Part shown: positions 11,406-23,895 of the stretch, piece by piece | Position numbering within the stretch: the first letter of the stretch is position 1 | How the letters are laid out: every line of letters starts with the position of its first letter | Assembly (NCBI GenBank): GCA_013398955.1 | Contig: VWPU01004451.1 | Location: forward strand, 1-64,000 | Length of the DNA stretch: 64,000 nucleotides | Reading direction: 5' to 3' | Origin: Callaeas wilsoni | Lineage: Eukaryota; Chordata; Aves; Passeriformes; Callaeidae | Notes under the pieces: generated by a model | What the model was told of the DNA's origin: nothing | The model's input: the letters and a program-made list of their open reading frames with translations, nothing else | Database searches by the model: none | Position numbers and translations under genes: made by a program

Positions 11406-14395
11406 ATTCCGTAGGATTTTAATAAGGTTATAAAAGGGAAATTCATCTTCATTTTCTAAATGTGTAGCAAGTTACCTAATTAATCCAATATTGTCTTCAT
11501 TCTGGAGGAGGCTGTTTAACTTGAATTTCTTTGTCAAATACCATGCAGACAAGCTCATGCAGTGGTAACATTAACTAATGATAGAGTTATCCAGATATAC
11601 AGTTTTGTCATTACCTTGAATTGTTTTCAGTAGAGAAAGAACACGTTGCTGAAGAGAAGAAAGCATGCTATTTTTGCAGTCACTATGCAATTAGCTCATA
11701 TAACCCCTGTGCTCGTCATGCTTTGTGTAAGATCCAGGGTGACCAACTGTAGGTCATTTATGTGAGAACAAAGACCCTGGGGCTGAGAGGCAGTTTATTA
11801 AGATAATACTGTGGTGTGAAGATCAACTGTCACAGCAGTTGCCAGTGGAAGCGTGTCTGTATTTACTGAATGCTTGCCTAAGTAAAAGTTGCTTCAGTTG
11901 AGATGTTTTGAATACTAAAGGATGGGGAAAACAGCCAGATAAATGGTGGTGGTGTGAGCACGGAGCCGACCTCACCTTGTTTTCTGCAGGTTCTCCTTTG
12001 GTGGTGATGGCTCTGTGGATTTTCTGATGCAAGGTTGAGTGCCTGCCATTTTCACCATGGGATGTTTATTATTTTTGTCCTTTAATCATCCACTTATTTT
12101 CATTAAAATGAAGGGACCTCTGTCAGTTTTGGCCACTCTTAACCAATGTCACCCAAAGTTAGCAAAGAAAAGGGAGGAGAAACAGATGAAGTTGCAGACA
12201 GAGCATCATTTAAGATTTGTTCTCAGGAAGTACTGCTAAAAAGTATTTTTCTCAGATGTTTCTCTTTCCAGATAGAAAAAAGAAAAGTTGAATTGAATTC
12301 TTTCATCCATGTCAAAGAGTACAAAGTGTGTTGCCACTTGCTGGAACCTCAGTGTATTTGTCACTGGGAAGCCCACAGCAATGTGCTTTCTAAATGGTTT
12401 ATGAAAAATGGACATACAATCTGTTTAAAACAAAATAAACTTGTTGCTTTTATCTGTTAAAGCAAAACAAAGCTGCTCTTATTTGTTGACTACTCGATGA
12501 CCTTAGATTGTACGTAATGGCACATCTGGTGCACTGATACTAACCATAGTAAGAGAAGAAAGTTCTTTGTCACAGTGCCTCATAAAGCATTTTCTGTGTG
12601 CGATTTTCTACTAAAAATCTCTGATAATCTGTCGTTAAATATGAAAGCTTCTTATTTCAGCTTTACAAGAGCATCAGGTTCTTCTCTCCGAAGCACAAAG
12701 AAAACTCCATGCTTAAGATTCAGTTTTGCAAACCCTTCCCCCTTCTTGAAACATTCATATGGAAATACACCATTAACTGTGAAATTCCCTAGCAACCTTA
12801 ACAGCCTAGAAGAAGAGATCCAAACCCCAGGAATACTCAATTCTCAAGAGCATTTGTACTGTCTTTTGTTAATATTCATTATATTCTAATAAGTGATTTG
12901 ATAAATTCTTTTGAGGGTCTCTCCTATTTTTTTCTCTCCGTTCCAGTCGTTGTTTTGTTGGAACAGTGCAATATTCCCACCGGTGGGAAGTGGAACCCGA
13001 AGCTTCTTACCATCTCTCCTAGAAAGCCTTCAAAAATCCACTTTTACTTCATGGTGATTCCTTGCTAATTTCTTTGCCAGCCCATAATTTTTTTTTTTTT
13101 TAAATGATGAGTTAATCTTTGACAGCTGATAGAGGAATTATTAGTACTTCATAACATAATAAATTGCTTGCTAACTCAGCTTAGGGAGAGAAGTCTTTCT
13201 TTCATATACATGGTGGCAGTAATATGTAGTACCTTGATGGGTTTTCTACCTCTTAATTCTCTTACCCTAGTAAAGGCTAGTCATCCTTGCAAATCCAGAG
13301 CTGATGCTATGGTATGCAGTATCTCAGGTGTCTCGGTGCAGAAAATCGTTCAGGCGTTTCTTCAGCTCATCCTTAATCTGGATGCTGAGAGGTTCTGGCA
13401 AAAAAATCCCACTGCTTGATGGAGACAGGACTGAGTCCTAAAATGAAATCAAATGAAACTTCATTAGTCAATGAAATTAATTTCACTTACTTTTGTTCCA
13501 GGTCTGGTTTCTAGAGTAATTTTTGGGAAGGAATGTAGAGCTCTGGTTGTTTGTTGGGGTTCATTTGGTTTGTTTGTTTGTATGGGCTTTTTTGGTTGGT
13601 TGGTTGATTTCGGTTTTTTTAAAAATTTTAAGTGGTCCCTTCTCTATGCCTGTCTCTCTATCACTTTTTTCTTCTTTCATTTTTATAATCCTCCTTTTTC
13701 CTTTTCTTTATGTCTGTCTGTCCCATGTCTTTTTACCACAACCTCCATTTCTTTTCTATTTCAGATGTATTATTTTCTGTTTAATGCACTGTCTTCTCTA
13801 TTGCTTTCCTTTTCTTTGCTCTCTTCATCCTTTTTACTTGCTTTCCCCACTATTTTATATTATGAGGCTCTGTCCTAAAGATTCTAATTAATTTATTTCT
13901 ACAGGGATAGGATTGTAGACTACTCTAGATTTCCTTTTTTGTATCCTGTGCAAGTGATAGAAATGTGCCCATGTCATATGAAGCAAAGATGGGTAGTGGA
14001 TGTAGCCCAGCAGTGCTGTATGGCCACTTAATTTCTTTTTGTTCGAAGGCTTAGAAACTCAAGTTTCTCTCTTGAGTTCAGGGCTCGGCTAGGCTTTCCT
14101 GTCACCTTGCTCTCAAAAGTAATTTTCTAATAGTAATCTCTGTTTTGCTCCTTGAGTTATATAACATCAGTAGTATAAGAGGCTACCCACGCCTCTCTAA
14201 ATGTAATAGTTTTCTACAGTTTGTCAGAATGTTCATATTTTTGCACAAAGAAAGCTTTGCTTTTATGTAGGGATCCTTAATCTGAAGCAGCAGTTCCAAA
14301 GAAAGGGAAATTTGTGCCATAGAGTATATTTAATTATTTTTTAAGTGGGTAAGTAAATTTGAGAAATGTGGTTATGTATTGTTAAGGTCCGTAAT
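11406..14395. other. Intron-like DNA with pyrimidine-rich tract
   Basis: No gene is recognised. A perfect 16-bp palindrome, TTCCCACCGGTGGGAA, lies at 12974-12989. The plus strand is strongly pyrimidine-rich from about 13590 to 13860 and starts with a short TTGG repeat. That bias creates long hydrophobic open frames (Leu, Phe, Ser) that should not be read as membrane proteins. Confidence 0.55.
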
Positions 14396-14600
14396 CTTAA
14401 ATATTCAAGAAACATACTCACGTGTCTTTAGAATCAAAATTTGAGTGTGAAGTAGGTAGTATTATTGGAAAGCTCAATGAGTGGTGAGTCAAAGTAATTA
14501 AGGGAAAGTAAATAATCTCTGAGGTTCTCATTCCCCGTGAAACTAATTTTGTATCTTATCCTTCATGCATTTAAAAATAGTTCCCTGCTAATTCAAGATG
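14396..14600 (+). repeat. Unclassified interspersed repeat, copy A
   Basis: This segment is colinear with 51392-51596. Both contain TTAAATATTCA, then exactly 92 bases later CAAAGTAATTAA, then AAAGTAAATAATCTC, TTCTCATTCCCC (TTCTTATTCCCC in the other copy), ATCTTATC and CTGCTAATTCA. The two copies are in the same orientation and are diverged. They resemble no CR1 or LTR that I know. Confidence 0.7.
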
Positions 14601-17600
14601 CTTGTGTACTATGTCTGTGAAGAGCACTTCAGTCCTATTGAAGGGATGGCAGATTAGGGAGTTATTTGCAACAGACTATTTTTTTATTTTAAGAGAGACT
14701 TTCATTTGGGCAATATAAGCGAACAAATCATGCTAGAAAAACAGCTTGATGTACAGCAAGACAGCAGGTGATCAGCCAATCATTTTGTGAGGGCTTATGA
14801 CGAGGAAACGTCTGGTTTTGTCTTTAAAGGGATATGGATGCCAGTACTTTTTTGATAAAGATGAGCTTTTCTCCTCGGTCTAGGAAGGCCTTCAATGTTC
14901 TGCCGTACACGCTTTCCTGTTTTACCTCTACTATTTGGAATATAGATTATTTTATTTTTTTCCCTAGACTAATAAATTGTACCTTGGGAGATGAATGGAA
15001 TGTATTAGAAGGGCTAGACTGCTCTGGAGCTGCAGTTCTGCTGTGCACGAGTCCGACAGTGGTCTGACGGGAGAGTGACAAGACTGCACTGTCAACTCCA
15101 TCAGTATCTTGAGTAGTTATCTTAAGAGGGCTAATAAATCTCCATGACATGTCTCCAGGTTTCTGTGCTGAAGAAAAGAAATATTATTTCTTTCTTTATT
15201 TCTGTGTGCATTCTGCTCATGAACTCCTGAGGTTTTCTGTTGCCCAAAGAGGCATAATGCATATGTAGATTTATTCTTCTTGCTCATGGAGATGCAGGTA
15301 GTAGGATGAGGCGTCAAGGCTAAAATAGCAAAGGGGCTCCATTCGTATGTACAGTGTGCATGAAGCGTGGTGCCGTGCTGAAATGTGTGGAGGGAGCACA
15401 CGGACTCGCTCTGGGCATGTAACATAACGGCAAGAATTAGCAGCTTATGCAGCAAGTGTAGCGCAACCCCTTGGGCTCTGAACTGCCTGCCTCAGGTGTC
15501 GTGAGTATCTGCTCAGTGTACAGGAACCCTGCAATTACAAGGTTCAGTCATAGCAGAGCTACATGCCTAAAGTAGACAGTGTAGATGTATTCCCTTGCAT
15601 CAGATGGGAACGCACGTGTAGCTTATTAAATAAGGATGCTAACCTGTTTGGTAGTGAATTTAGAGGAGCTGAAGATGGTCCCTTTTTTTTCCAGATCTGC
15701 AGCCTTCCAAGATGAGCTGGTAAAGGTTTTTTTTTTTTCTTTTTTAAAGTATGTTAACAGACACTTTCTGGTTAATTAACTGCACATCCTTGTGCAAACT
15801 TAGAAGGACTGGAACTTTGTGCACATGTCCTTCTGTCATCCTTATGCTCTCTGAAATCACTGAGGAGTTCGGTGCAGAAAAAGTCGATGCTTGGCCAGAG
15901 CCCTGCAGATTTGGTGAAAGAAAATAAAACTGTCAGTTAGCATTCTTGAGAGCAGGTAAACCTATTCAATGTAAAGGGAATTCTGTGACCTGTTACCTAG
16001 TGCAGGAAAGCTGCTTTTTATCAATTAATCAAACAAAATGTTGAAAATAATAGGAAAAATGACTTGAGGGAGGGAAAAGCAGAGTTAAGGAATATTAGTA
16101 GGCAGCTGGTACTGTTTGTGAAAAGAGACTATTCTTAAAGCTTTCATATGCTCTGTGTAGTGTATAGGAAAAAATCCTTTCCCTTTTTCTTCCAGAGAGA
16201 AGCCATGATTTTATCTCAGTAATTGAAAATAATGTCTGAAGTTGTTCTTAACTAAATTTACATGAACCCCTTTTATAATCTGTTGTTATCTTTCAGGGAA
16301 TTTCTCAATAAATGCTGTTGCCTGTGCTTGGATGGCATGATCCTATATAGAAAACAAGGCCGAGCACATCCTATTCATGACTCAAAGAACAGCATTTCTA
16401 GCCTAATTATGGTGCCATTTGGCAGTGATGCTGTAGTTAAAGGTGATTGTTGGTGTTTCTGTTACAAATTGTGTGTACTTGAATTACTTCATTCATGCCA
16501 GGCAGAAGCCTCACTAGCTTTTTACTTACTCATTTTTTTTCCCTTCATTAAAAATCCCTAAGTGAAGAAAAGTGTTGTGAGTTCTGAATTTCTTTGATAA
16601 TATCTGTTAATCTATCAGTCTATTTGTTACAAAAATGCTATGCTTTTCCTTCATTTCAAAACTTTCTTCTCTTGTGCAACACATGTGGTAACTGGTTGGT
16701 GACTTGCATCGCTCAGCACTGTGAGTTGCTCAAAGAAAGCCATGCCTGTGAAAGAGGGGAAAAGAAACACCAGAACATATGGAATTGTCTAAGTTGAGCA
16801 ATCTGGGCACAGTTATGTCTGCAAGCAGGGATGGTTTCAGTTGCCTCAGTTGCTGCAACTGGGCAATATTAATTTAAGGACTTCTTGCTTCTTAGGGAAC
16901 ACTGCCAAGTTCCTCACAGTTCCATGAACACTGAGCCATCCCTCTAGACATCACTCAATAGTCATATCTGTCACACTTGCATTGATATACATTAACTATT
17001 CTGTCATTTCCTGCTGCATAATGACCAGTGCTAGATCCAGTTGTATTTCTACGTTTTTGGAAGAGATGGAGAAAAAAACCCCAACTAGATACAACTAGCA
17101 AATGCTTTTAAGCAATTCTCTCAAAAAAAAAAAGCTAAGTGAGTTTTACAAAAATACCGGTTAATGTGGGATTTTTTTAAAGCATCTCCTATTTAGAGTA
17201 CTTTTTTTTTTTTCTTTTTTTAATTAGGCAAAGGGCCTCATCTGAAGTGTGTTGAACTTAGGGAGAGTTTTCTGAGTGACCTTCTAATGTCTGTTCAAGG
17301 CTGTAGAGGCCCCCAAAGTGGTAATGCTGAGAGGTGTAATTGGCCCTATAAATCTCAGTGGGTCATTAATTCTAGATCTCAATAATGTTAAGACCAGGAT
17401 GCATGTTAATGAAGCAGAGTGATGAGCATAGTGGGAAGATTTATTAAAGCATTTTCTTGCTTTGCTTTGCCTAGTAGTAGAAATTGTAGTTTTGGCATGG
17501 AAACTTGCTTTCTACCTTATCAATTTGCATATATCACCTATGTGTTTTTGGAAATTTATAAAGGCATCTTCTTGGGGGAGATGGCTCAGCATTTTTTCTT

Positions 17601-17736
17601 TTGCCTATCAGAAGATAATAGAACATGTCTTGTAAATCTCTGTAAGATGAATATAAGGTCCTCAACTCTAATAATTTAACTGGATAAAACCAATTTTCAA
17701 AATGTTATTGCACATAGAACATTTGCTCTTAATAAT
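14601..17736. other. Intron-like DNA, one weak exon candidate
   Basis: Mostly featureless AT-rich DNA with T runs near 15730 and 17200. The segment 16297-16442 has an acceptor-like start, a GTGATT donor-like end and an open frame, but I recognise nothing in it. Confidence 0.5.
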
Positions 17737-17945
17737 CACTGAATCATAGGATGGTTTGGGTTGGAAGGGACCTTAAAGATCATCTCGTTCCTACCCCCTT
17801 GCCATGGCAGAGATGCCACTCACTAGACCAGGTTACTCAGAGCCCCATCCAGCCTGGCCTTGAACACTTTCAGAGATGGAACACCCAGAATTTCTGTGGC
17901 CAGCCTGTTCCAGTGTGTCACCACTGCCACAGTGAAGTAGAGACA
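17737..17945 (-). mobile_element. CR1 LINE 3' end (minus)
   Basis: Reading forward, the text begins with the inverted 3' end of an avian CR1: 'aatcataggatggtttgg', then 'ggaagggaccttaaagatca', 'ctagaccaggtt', 'gccccatccagcctggcc' and 'ctgttccagtgtgtcacca'. The element therefore lies on the minus strand with its 3' end at 17737. About 210 bp remain, the usual 5'-truncated form, and divergence from the consensus I remember is moderate. Confidence 0.92.
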
Positions 17946-18171
17946 GCTCAAATTTTAAAGCACACGTGTGGGTTTTGGTTTGGTCTGTGGTGACAGGATC
18001 CTGAAGTGTGCAGTGTCTGTAGTGGTCACACAGGTACACGCACACAGGGGATGCCCGTATCAAAGTGACCTATGAATTCACCATCTCTGCAAGTACTTTA
18101 TGAGAATTGCTAATGAAAGCCTTGTTGTTACACAGTATGACCAAAATGGCTTTTCAGTGCGTTCCTTGTGG

Positions 18172-18200
18172 AAAAAAAAGAAAAAAAAAGAAAAAAAAAG
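18172..18200. repeat. A-rich minisatellite
   Basis: Three successive A8-9 runs are separated by single G residues, a slippage-prone simple repeat. Confidence 0.9.
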
Positions 18201-18565
18201 TCTTACTTGACTTGGCTCAGTAAGAAAGTTTATCTTGTTTCCCTCAATCAGAAATTATTTTAATATGTCCTTATCTCATAGAATGTGGTGGAGGTGGTGG
18301 CTGCTATATTAGTGCATAAACAAGGAGTCAAAAAAGAAAATTAATCAAAGCAGTGGTGTGGATATAACCCTGTGTCTTTTGATTGCCAGCTGTGTGTCCA
18401 ATCCATTCTAAAGTCTCCTTTCCACTTTCCCTTGTTACAATTTACCCTCCTTTGTTTCAGCCCCCTGACAGTGATTGTTCAGAGAGATAATCTTTGCACC
18501 ATTCCCTCAAGGCCAAAAAACCCTCAAAGTATCCTAGCATAAACAGCACGCTGGGAGGAAACAGT

Positions 18566-18659
18566 TAAAAAAACCAAACAAACAAAAAACCAAAACAACA
18601 AAACCCCAAAAAAACCCCAAAAAAAAAAAAACCCCAAAAAACCCCCAAAAAAACCCACA
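18566..18659. repeat. Low-complexity A/C tract, CCCCAAAA-like
   Basis: A stretch of only A and C: CAAA-type units followed by five C-runs at 18604-18607, 18615-18618, 18632-18635, 18642-18646 and 18654-18656, separated by 7, 13, 6 and 7 A residues. The minus strand is correspondingly G-run and T-rich and meets a relaxed G-quadruplex pattern. The minus-strand frame rich in Gly and Phe here is a by-product of this repeat. Confidence 0.9.
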
Positions 18660-21600
18660 AAGAACTGTCCAGCCAAATCTTAAAATACTGGAAGCTTTTA
18701 AAAATGAAACAGGCCATTTATGTGGGAAATTGAGTATTGGTATTTTTATGTAATATGAGGTGGAAAGGGATGTGTTTGATATTCCATATGGTTCTGATAT
18801 AACATTCAAACTTTCTGAAACATGTATTTGTCATCATATCTGCCTCCATTAATAATTGAAAAGAGAAATTATGAAAGCTTATTGCTTGGTCTCTGCCTTT
18901 CTGTGCAAAGGCATGTGTATTGCCTTACCAATTCTGAGAGACTTTGTTAGGGATTATCCCTGCAAATGCTGCTTAGGCACTTAGCAGCAATGGGGTCTCA
19001 GGTGGGAGGAAAAGAAAAGGCAGGGTTTGTGTTTGTGTGTGTGTGCATGCACTTCCCTCTGTTCTTCAGGCAAGAGTTTCAGTTTCATCTGTAATTTTCT
19101 GGCAAAGCAAGGACTTAGACTGCAACTTTATTTGTTTTTTTGTACTGTGGATGCCATCAAGCCTTTTACTGTATCTGAAATAGTTCTGTATTCTTTTTTA
19201 AATCTATCTGTGATCTTGTGTTGGTGCCCCTAACAAACATTAGTATTCATATACAAAATGCTACGTGATAGACTTAACCTGCCTAAGCTGGAGCCTGACC
19301 CAAGGGAAGTGTAAGAGGACCTGAAACAGATCAACTGATGAGAATTTCTATTGCAGGGAGCATTAGGCATGCTTTGGCTCTGTTTTGAAACAAGACGAAC
19401 TAGGTCAGGATCTGTGATAATGAGAAAAGATGTAGCAAGAACTTCTCTGCTGTAGGTGAACCAGCATCTGATTCAGGCCAATCAGACTGTTCTTTGCAAA
19501 GAGGGATCAAATTCGGAATAGCCGTGAAGCTGCTTTAAGCCAAACCTGTACTTCTGGCAGAGGATGAATCTGCTGTGGTTGCAGAAATGGTTGATTTGTG
19601 AGAACTGTCAGCCAGTCAAGTTACACGCCAGTCCGGTTACAGCAAATATTCCCAAATAAAAGGTTCTGAAATGTTCATTCTACACATCTAACCAGAACAG
19701 ATTGACAGTTTTCGAGATAGGTAGTACTTACTTTTGTGTGATTTTTGCGTGTTTAAGTCAGAATACAGTCCCAGGTTCTAGAATAGGTAGCATTTTTCCT
19801 GCGAAGAACCTTGTCTGGGGATAGCAGAATAGCAAAACTCTTTAGTTTTGCTATTTAGTTTATGAAACCTTGTTTGTTGTCTTGATGTCCGTGCCACAGA
19901 TTTTTTTTTTAAGTAAAAATTATGGCAGTGTTAGAGTTGGTGTTGGAAAATATTCTTCCTTTGTCTGTGTTTCAGCTTCAGTTTCAGAGGTAAGAAGATC
20001 AGAATAAGAATATTCGCAGGATCAACACGCTCCTCTGGATTGTCATTACAGTAACGGAAAAGAGATGTATGGTGGAACTTCACTTCTGTGGGTTCTGTGT
20101 GGTGTCATTCCCTTAAAGGATATGAATGGGAGAATTATCCCAGTGGTTGTTTGTTATGATCCTTCGCTCTGAAAAGGTCATTGCTAATTGCTGTTTATCA
20201 TTTTGGAGAGACTATGTTCAAATACATCTTTGATTATTCATCTTCCATAGACTTGTGTGTAGGAGACTTAAAAGTGACAGCAAGAGTACATGATAAAAAA
20301 CCCCATTTGCACATAAGCAATTTTCAGTTCTTAAAAGTGAAGGAAGGAAAGAAGAGGGAAAGCCCTTTTCCTGATCATTTTCCTGACTTCAGCTCTTTAA
20401 TTCCTGCCTCAAACCCTCCATTTCTGCTCCTCTACACCCCTAGTTCTGGTTAAGGAAAAGAGGTCCTTCCTCTTGGTGAAAGCCAAGGAAGCTCGGTAGC
20501 ATTCATAACAACTTCGTAGTCCAACTATTTTCCTGTGTGTGCAGTATAGTACTTATTTTTCTTTATTCTATTTAAAAATATTGTTGTCAGTTTTTAAGTG
20601 TTTTGACTGAATCTTCAATGTTCTCTACATCAAAAATGTTGGTGTTCCTTTTCCAGGCTCTTAGAAAAACACATCCAAGGGGAGCAAAATGTATAGTTTG
20701 TTTCTTCAGAGTGCTGCTGTATTGTGATAAGAGTATCATTATGACTGAGGTTTGATTTCTAATCTCATTTGTTTGGCTGCACAAACCTTTATGTCATATA
20801 AATATCACAAAGGATTATTTGCCTCAGTGCAGGGAAATTTTTTTTTATGGAAAAGCTTGATTTTTTCAGAAACTCCTTGAGCAAGGAGTGAGAGTTGGTT
20901 TGGAAACTGCTGTATTTATGTAATCTCAGCATTCTCTTTATGAATTCTGGTTCAGTTGCTTTATCATGGGATGCCTCAAGCAATACACGATTGGAGCCTG
21001 GAGCAGGAGTGGTAGATGACCATTAGCCTTGATGGTGCCCACCGAAGTGGGAGCTACTGGTGCTGGAGTCTTAGGAAAACCCTTCAGTCAAATTACTCTG
21101 CAGGGAAGGCAGTGGGAACATTCATTATTTTTCCAGAAGCAGAACAAAGTAAGTTTATAAATAAGACCCTGGGGAACTTGCTGAACTCCAAGAAGCTAGG
21201 CTGACTTCTTCAGGAAAGCAGTTTGCTTTGCATGACTGTCTATCCTAGAAGGAAAGAAATGTCCCATATGGGTGATAGGGCAACATGATGTGATTCGGTA
21301 GAGTCATATGGGGGGAAAAATTATCCCATATTCCTGTTAGGTGTGTTGTTTCAGTGTAAAAATATAAAAATACTTTAGGAAAGGGAAGCAGAAAGATACA
21401 AGTCTAAGTAAGGTAAAACTGACTGTGTTAGTGCTGAGCTATAAATTCTGTGCATCTATAAGAACATGGTTGGGAAAGACTGTGATTTATCTAGCATGTT
21501 GTTTTTGGTATCTTTGCATTTCCAGATCAGATTTCTTTGAAGAAATAAAGGGTGGGAGGGCTATCCAAAATTCATGTCACACATGGTTCAGGTAAAGAGC

Positions 21601-21807
21601 AAGGACTGCCTATACAGGCTGCATAGGGACATCCTGCCTGGATGTGTTGAGACCTGAATATGGTCATCTGGCAAACTGTATCCAAACTTTTTGAAAATTT
21701 GTGAAAATATACTGCCCAAGTCATATCAATTCCCTTAGGAAAAAAATATGGAATTTTGCTGCCAGTTGTGTTTTGAATTACTTAGATTGGGAATCTATGC
21801 TCTTATT

Positions 21808-23895
21808 AATCATAGAATAGCAGGGGAAGATAAGGATCATCTGGTCCAACCAACCTTTTATGACAAAAGTACATTCTAAACAAGATGGCCCAGCACCCTG
21901 TCCAGCCAAATCTTAGAAGTGTCTAATGTTGGGAAATCTACCACTTCCCTGAAGAAATTGTTCCTGTGTCTGGTTGTTTTTGTTGTGAAAAACGTTCCTC
22001 TTCTGTCCTATTGTAATCTCCCCAGGAGTAACTCGTACTTATTACCCCTTGTCTTTTTCAATATGACTCATTGTAAAACGGATCTCCATCATCTTTGTAG
22101 CCACCCTTTAAATACTGGAAAATGGTGAAAAAGTCTCCCCTAAGCCTTCTTTCCTCAAGGCTGAACAAAGCCTTGAGAAAGGCTGAGAGAACTGCCTTTC
22201 TTCTTGCGCCAGGCTTCCCAGTCCTTTCATCACCTTCGTGGCCCATCTCTGGGCCCTCTCCAACCTGTCCACATGTATTTTGCTTAGTGAGGACCAAAAC
22301 CGAGCACAATATTCGAGGTGTGGCCTGACAAGCACTGAGTAGATTGGGACAGTGCCCTCTTTATCTCTGGGGGATGCCATTTATGATGCATCCTGTTGGC
22401 TTCTTTTGCCACTGCAGCTGCACACTGTTCACTCCTATTGAGCTGCTTGTCTACCAGAACCCCCAGCTCCCTTTCCACAGACCTGCTCCCCAGCTGAGGA
22501 GATCCCCACCTGTGCTGCACTGCTGGATTATACTTCCACTGGTGCAAGTTTTTACATTTGTCTTTGGTGAACTTCATAAGGTTCTTGTTAGCCTGCTCTT
22601 ACAGCCTATCCAGGTCTTCCTGCAGAATGGCTCTCCCTTACAAAGTGCCCGCTTCCCTGCTCAGTTTGATATCTTTGGAAAACTTCATCCAGGTGCACTG
22701 GTGATCCTATCATCCAGATCACTTATGAGGACGTTAAACAGCATTAGGCCCAATATTGATCCCTGGGAGACCCCACAGGTTGCCAGTTTGGAAAGGAGCT
22801 CTTTGCCATCACCCTCTGAGTGCTGGTGGTCTGCCAGTTTCCTACCCACCACATGGACCACTTGTCTAGACCTCAGTTTCTCAAGGAGGAAGCCATGGGA
22901 AACCGTACTGATAGTCTTGGAGAAATTCAGGTAGACAGTATCCATTGCTTAACCCACATCAACTTAGCAGGTTCCTTTGTCAGAGAATGCGTTTAGGTTT
23001 GTCAAACATGTATTGCCCTTGGTGAATCTATGCTGACTTTTCCCAATTGTGTGCTTCATCTGACTTGTGAAAACCCCAGGAAGATTTGTTTTATAACTTT
23101 CCAAGGGAATGAAATACAACTGATGAGCCTTTAATTTTCTGGATACTCCTTTAAGTCCTTCTCAAAGATGAGAGTGACATTAGCCTTCTTCCAGTCTTCT
23201 GGGATGTCTCTGATCTGCATGATTTCCCAAAAATTATGGAAAACTGCCTCCCAATGGCATCAGGAGAATATTGTCAGAGCCCATGGATTTGTTGGGTCAA
23301 GTTCCAGTTCCCAAACCAACTCTTCCATCACTGACAATGGCTCTGTGTTTGCATTAACCTGGCTTTTTGTTTCTAAGGCTTGGGGCCCAACACTATTAGT
23401 GATGACAGAGGTGAAGAAAGAGCTGAGAACCTGTGCCTTATCAGCACTGTTAGTGACTAATTCATCTTTCCTGTTTAATATTTTCATTTTGTACCTGCCT
23501 TTTGTTTATATATCTTTTGTTTATATATGAAGAGCTCTTTCTTGTAGTTTTTTGAATCTTGGGCCCATTTCCATTTGAGTCGAGCTGTTGCTTTTCTGTT
23601 TGCATCTTTGCATACCCTGGCACTGGCCCTGTAGTTCTCGATGGGTATTTGTCCATTTGTCCATCTCTGGTATTGAACTCTTGGTTTTGAACAGACTCAG
23701 AAGCAGTTTTGAGCAGACTCAGAAGCTCACAGTTAAGCCAAAGGGATTTCTTGCTCCATCTGCTTCCCTTACCTTTAAAGGGGATGGACCCTTTGTGCTT
23801 CCAGGAGAGTGTTCTTGAAAAACTCCCAGCACTCACTAGCTCCTTTATGCCCCGTGAAAGCTTTCAATGGAATCCCTCCCAAACATTGCCTAGTT
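21808..23895 (-). mobile_element. Long 5'-truncated CR1 LINE (minus)
   Basis: This is the largest mobile element in the window. The 3' end is at 21808, where the forward strand reads 'aatcatagaatagcagg'. Reading leftward on the minus strand, the body covers the end of the endonuclease-RT linker, the reverse transcriptase and the 3' UTR. It lacks the first part of ORF2 and all of ORF1, the usual result of incomplete reverse transcription. I see no obvious target duplication. Two local tandem duplications (about 15 bp at 23501-23530 and about 22 bp at 23685-23728) add to its decay. Confidence 0.93.
22058..23880 (-). pseudogene. Broken CR1 ORF2 reverse transcriptase
   Basis: In intact elements ORF2 encodes an endonuclease plus reverse transcriptase for target-primed reverse transcription. 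Here, in order on the minus strand: a linker piece (about 23836-23462), the RT N-terminus with ADKAQVLSSFFTSVITN (23487-23260), motif A as VYLNFSKTISTVSH (near 22940), a GVSQGSILGLMLFNVLISDL block (22800-22700), the fingers/thumb piece with ELGVLVDKQLNRSEQCAA (22577-22284), and VRPHLEYCARFWSS (22380-22108). Frames change between pieces and stops intervene. Motif A has Asn where the usual YLDFSKAFD has Asp. The catalytic FADD of motif C reads FSKD near 22645. It is non-functional by several independent lesions. Confidence 0.9.

Larger units (their letters stand above)
17946..21807. other. Intron-like DNA, no recognised gene
   Basis: Outside the two simple repeats at 18172 and 18566 and a short TG run near 19030, I see no gene, CR1 or LTR. 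Confidence 0.5.

Noticed and set aside
13471..13891. Leu/Phe/Ser-rich frames resembling membrane proteins
   Set aside because: They arise from a long pyrimidine-rich tract; two overlapping frames show the same pattern, as expected from base bias.
14341..14353. GTAAGT donor-like site after a T-rich tract
   Set aside because: It would define a 3-nt exon, which is not credible.
18534..18809. Minus-strand Gly/Phe-rich frame
   Set aside because: It is the translation of the A/C simple repeat.
22344..22934. The longest open frame in the window (196 codons, plus strand)
   Set aside because: It is the antisense strand of the CR1 reverse transcriptase relic; the open frame is a by-product.
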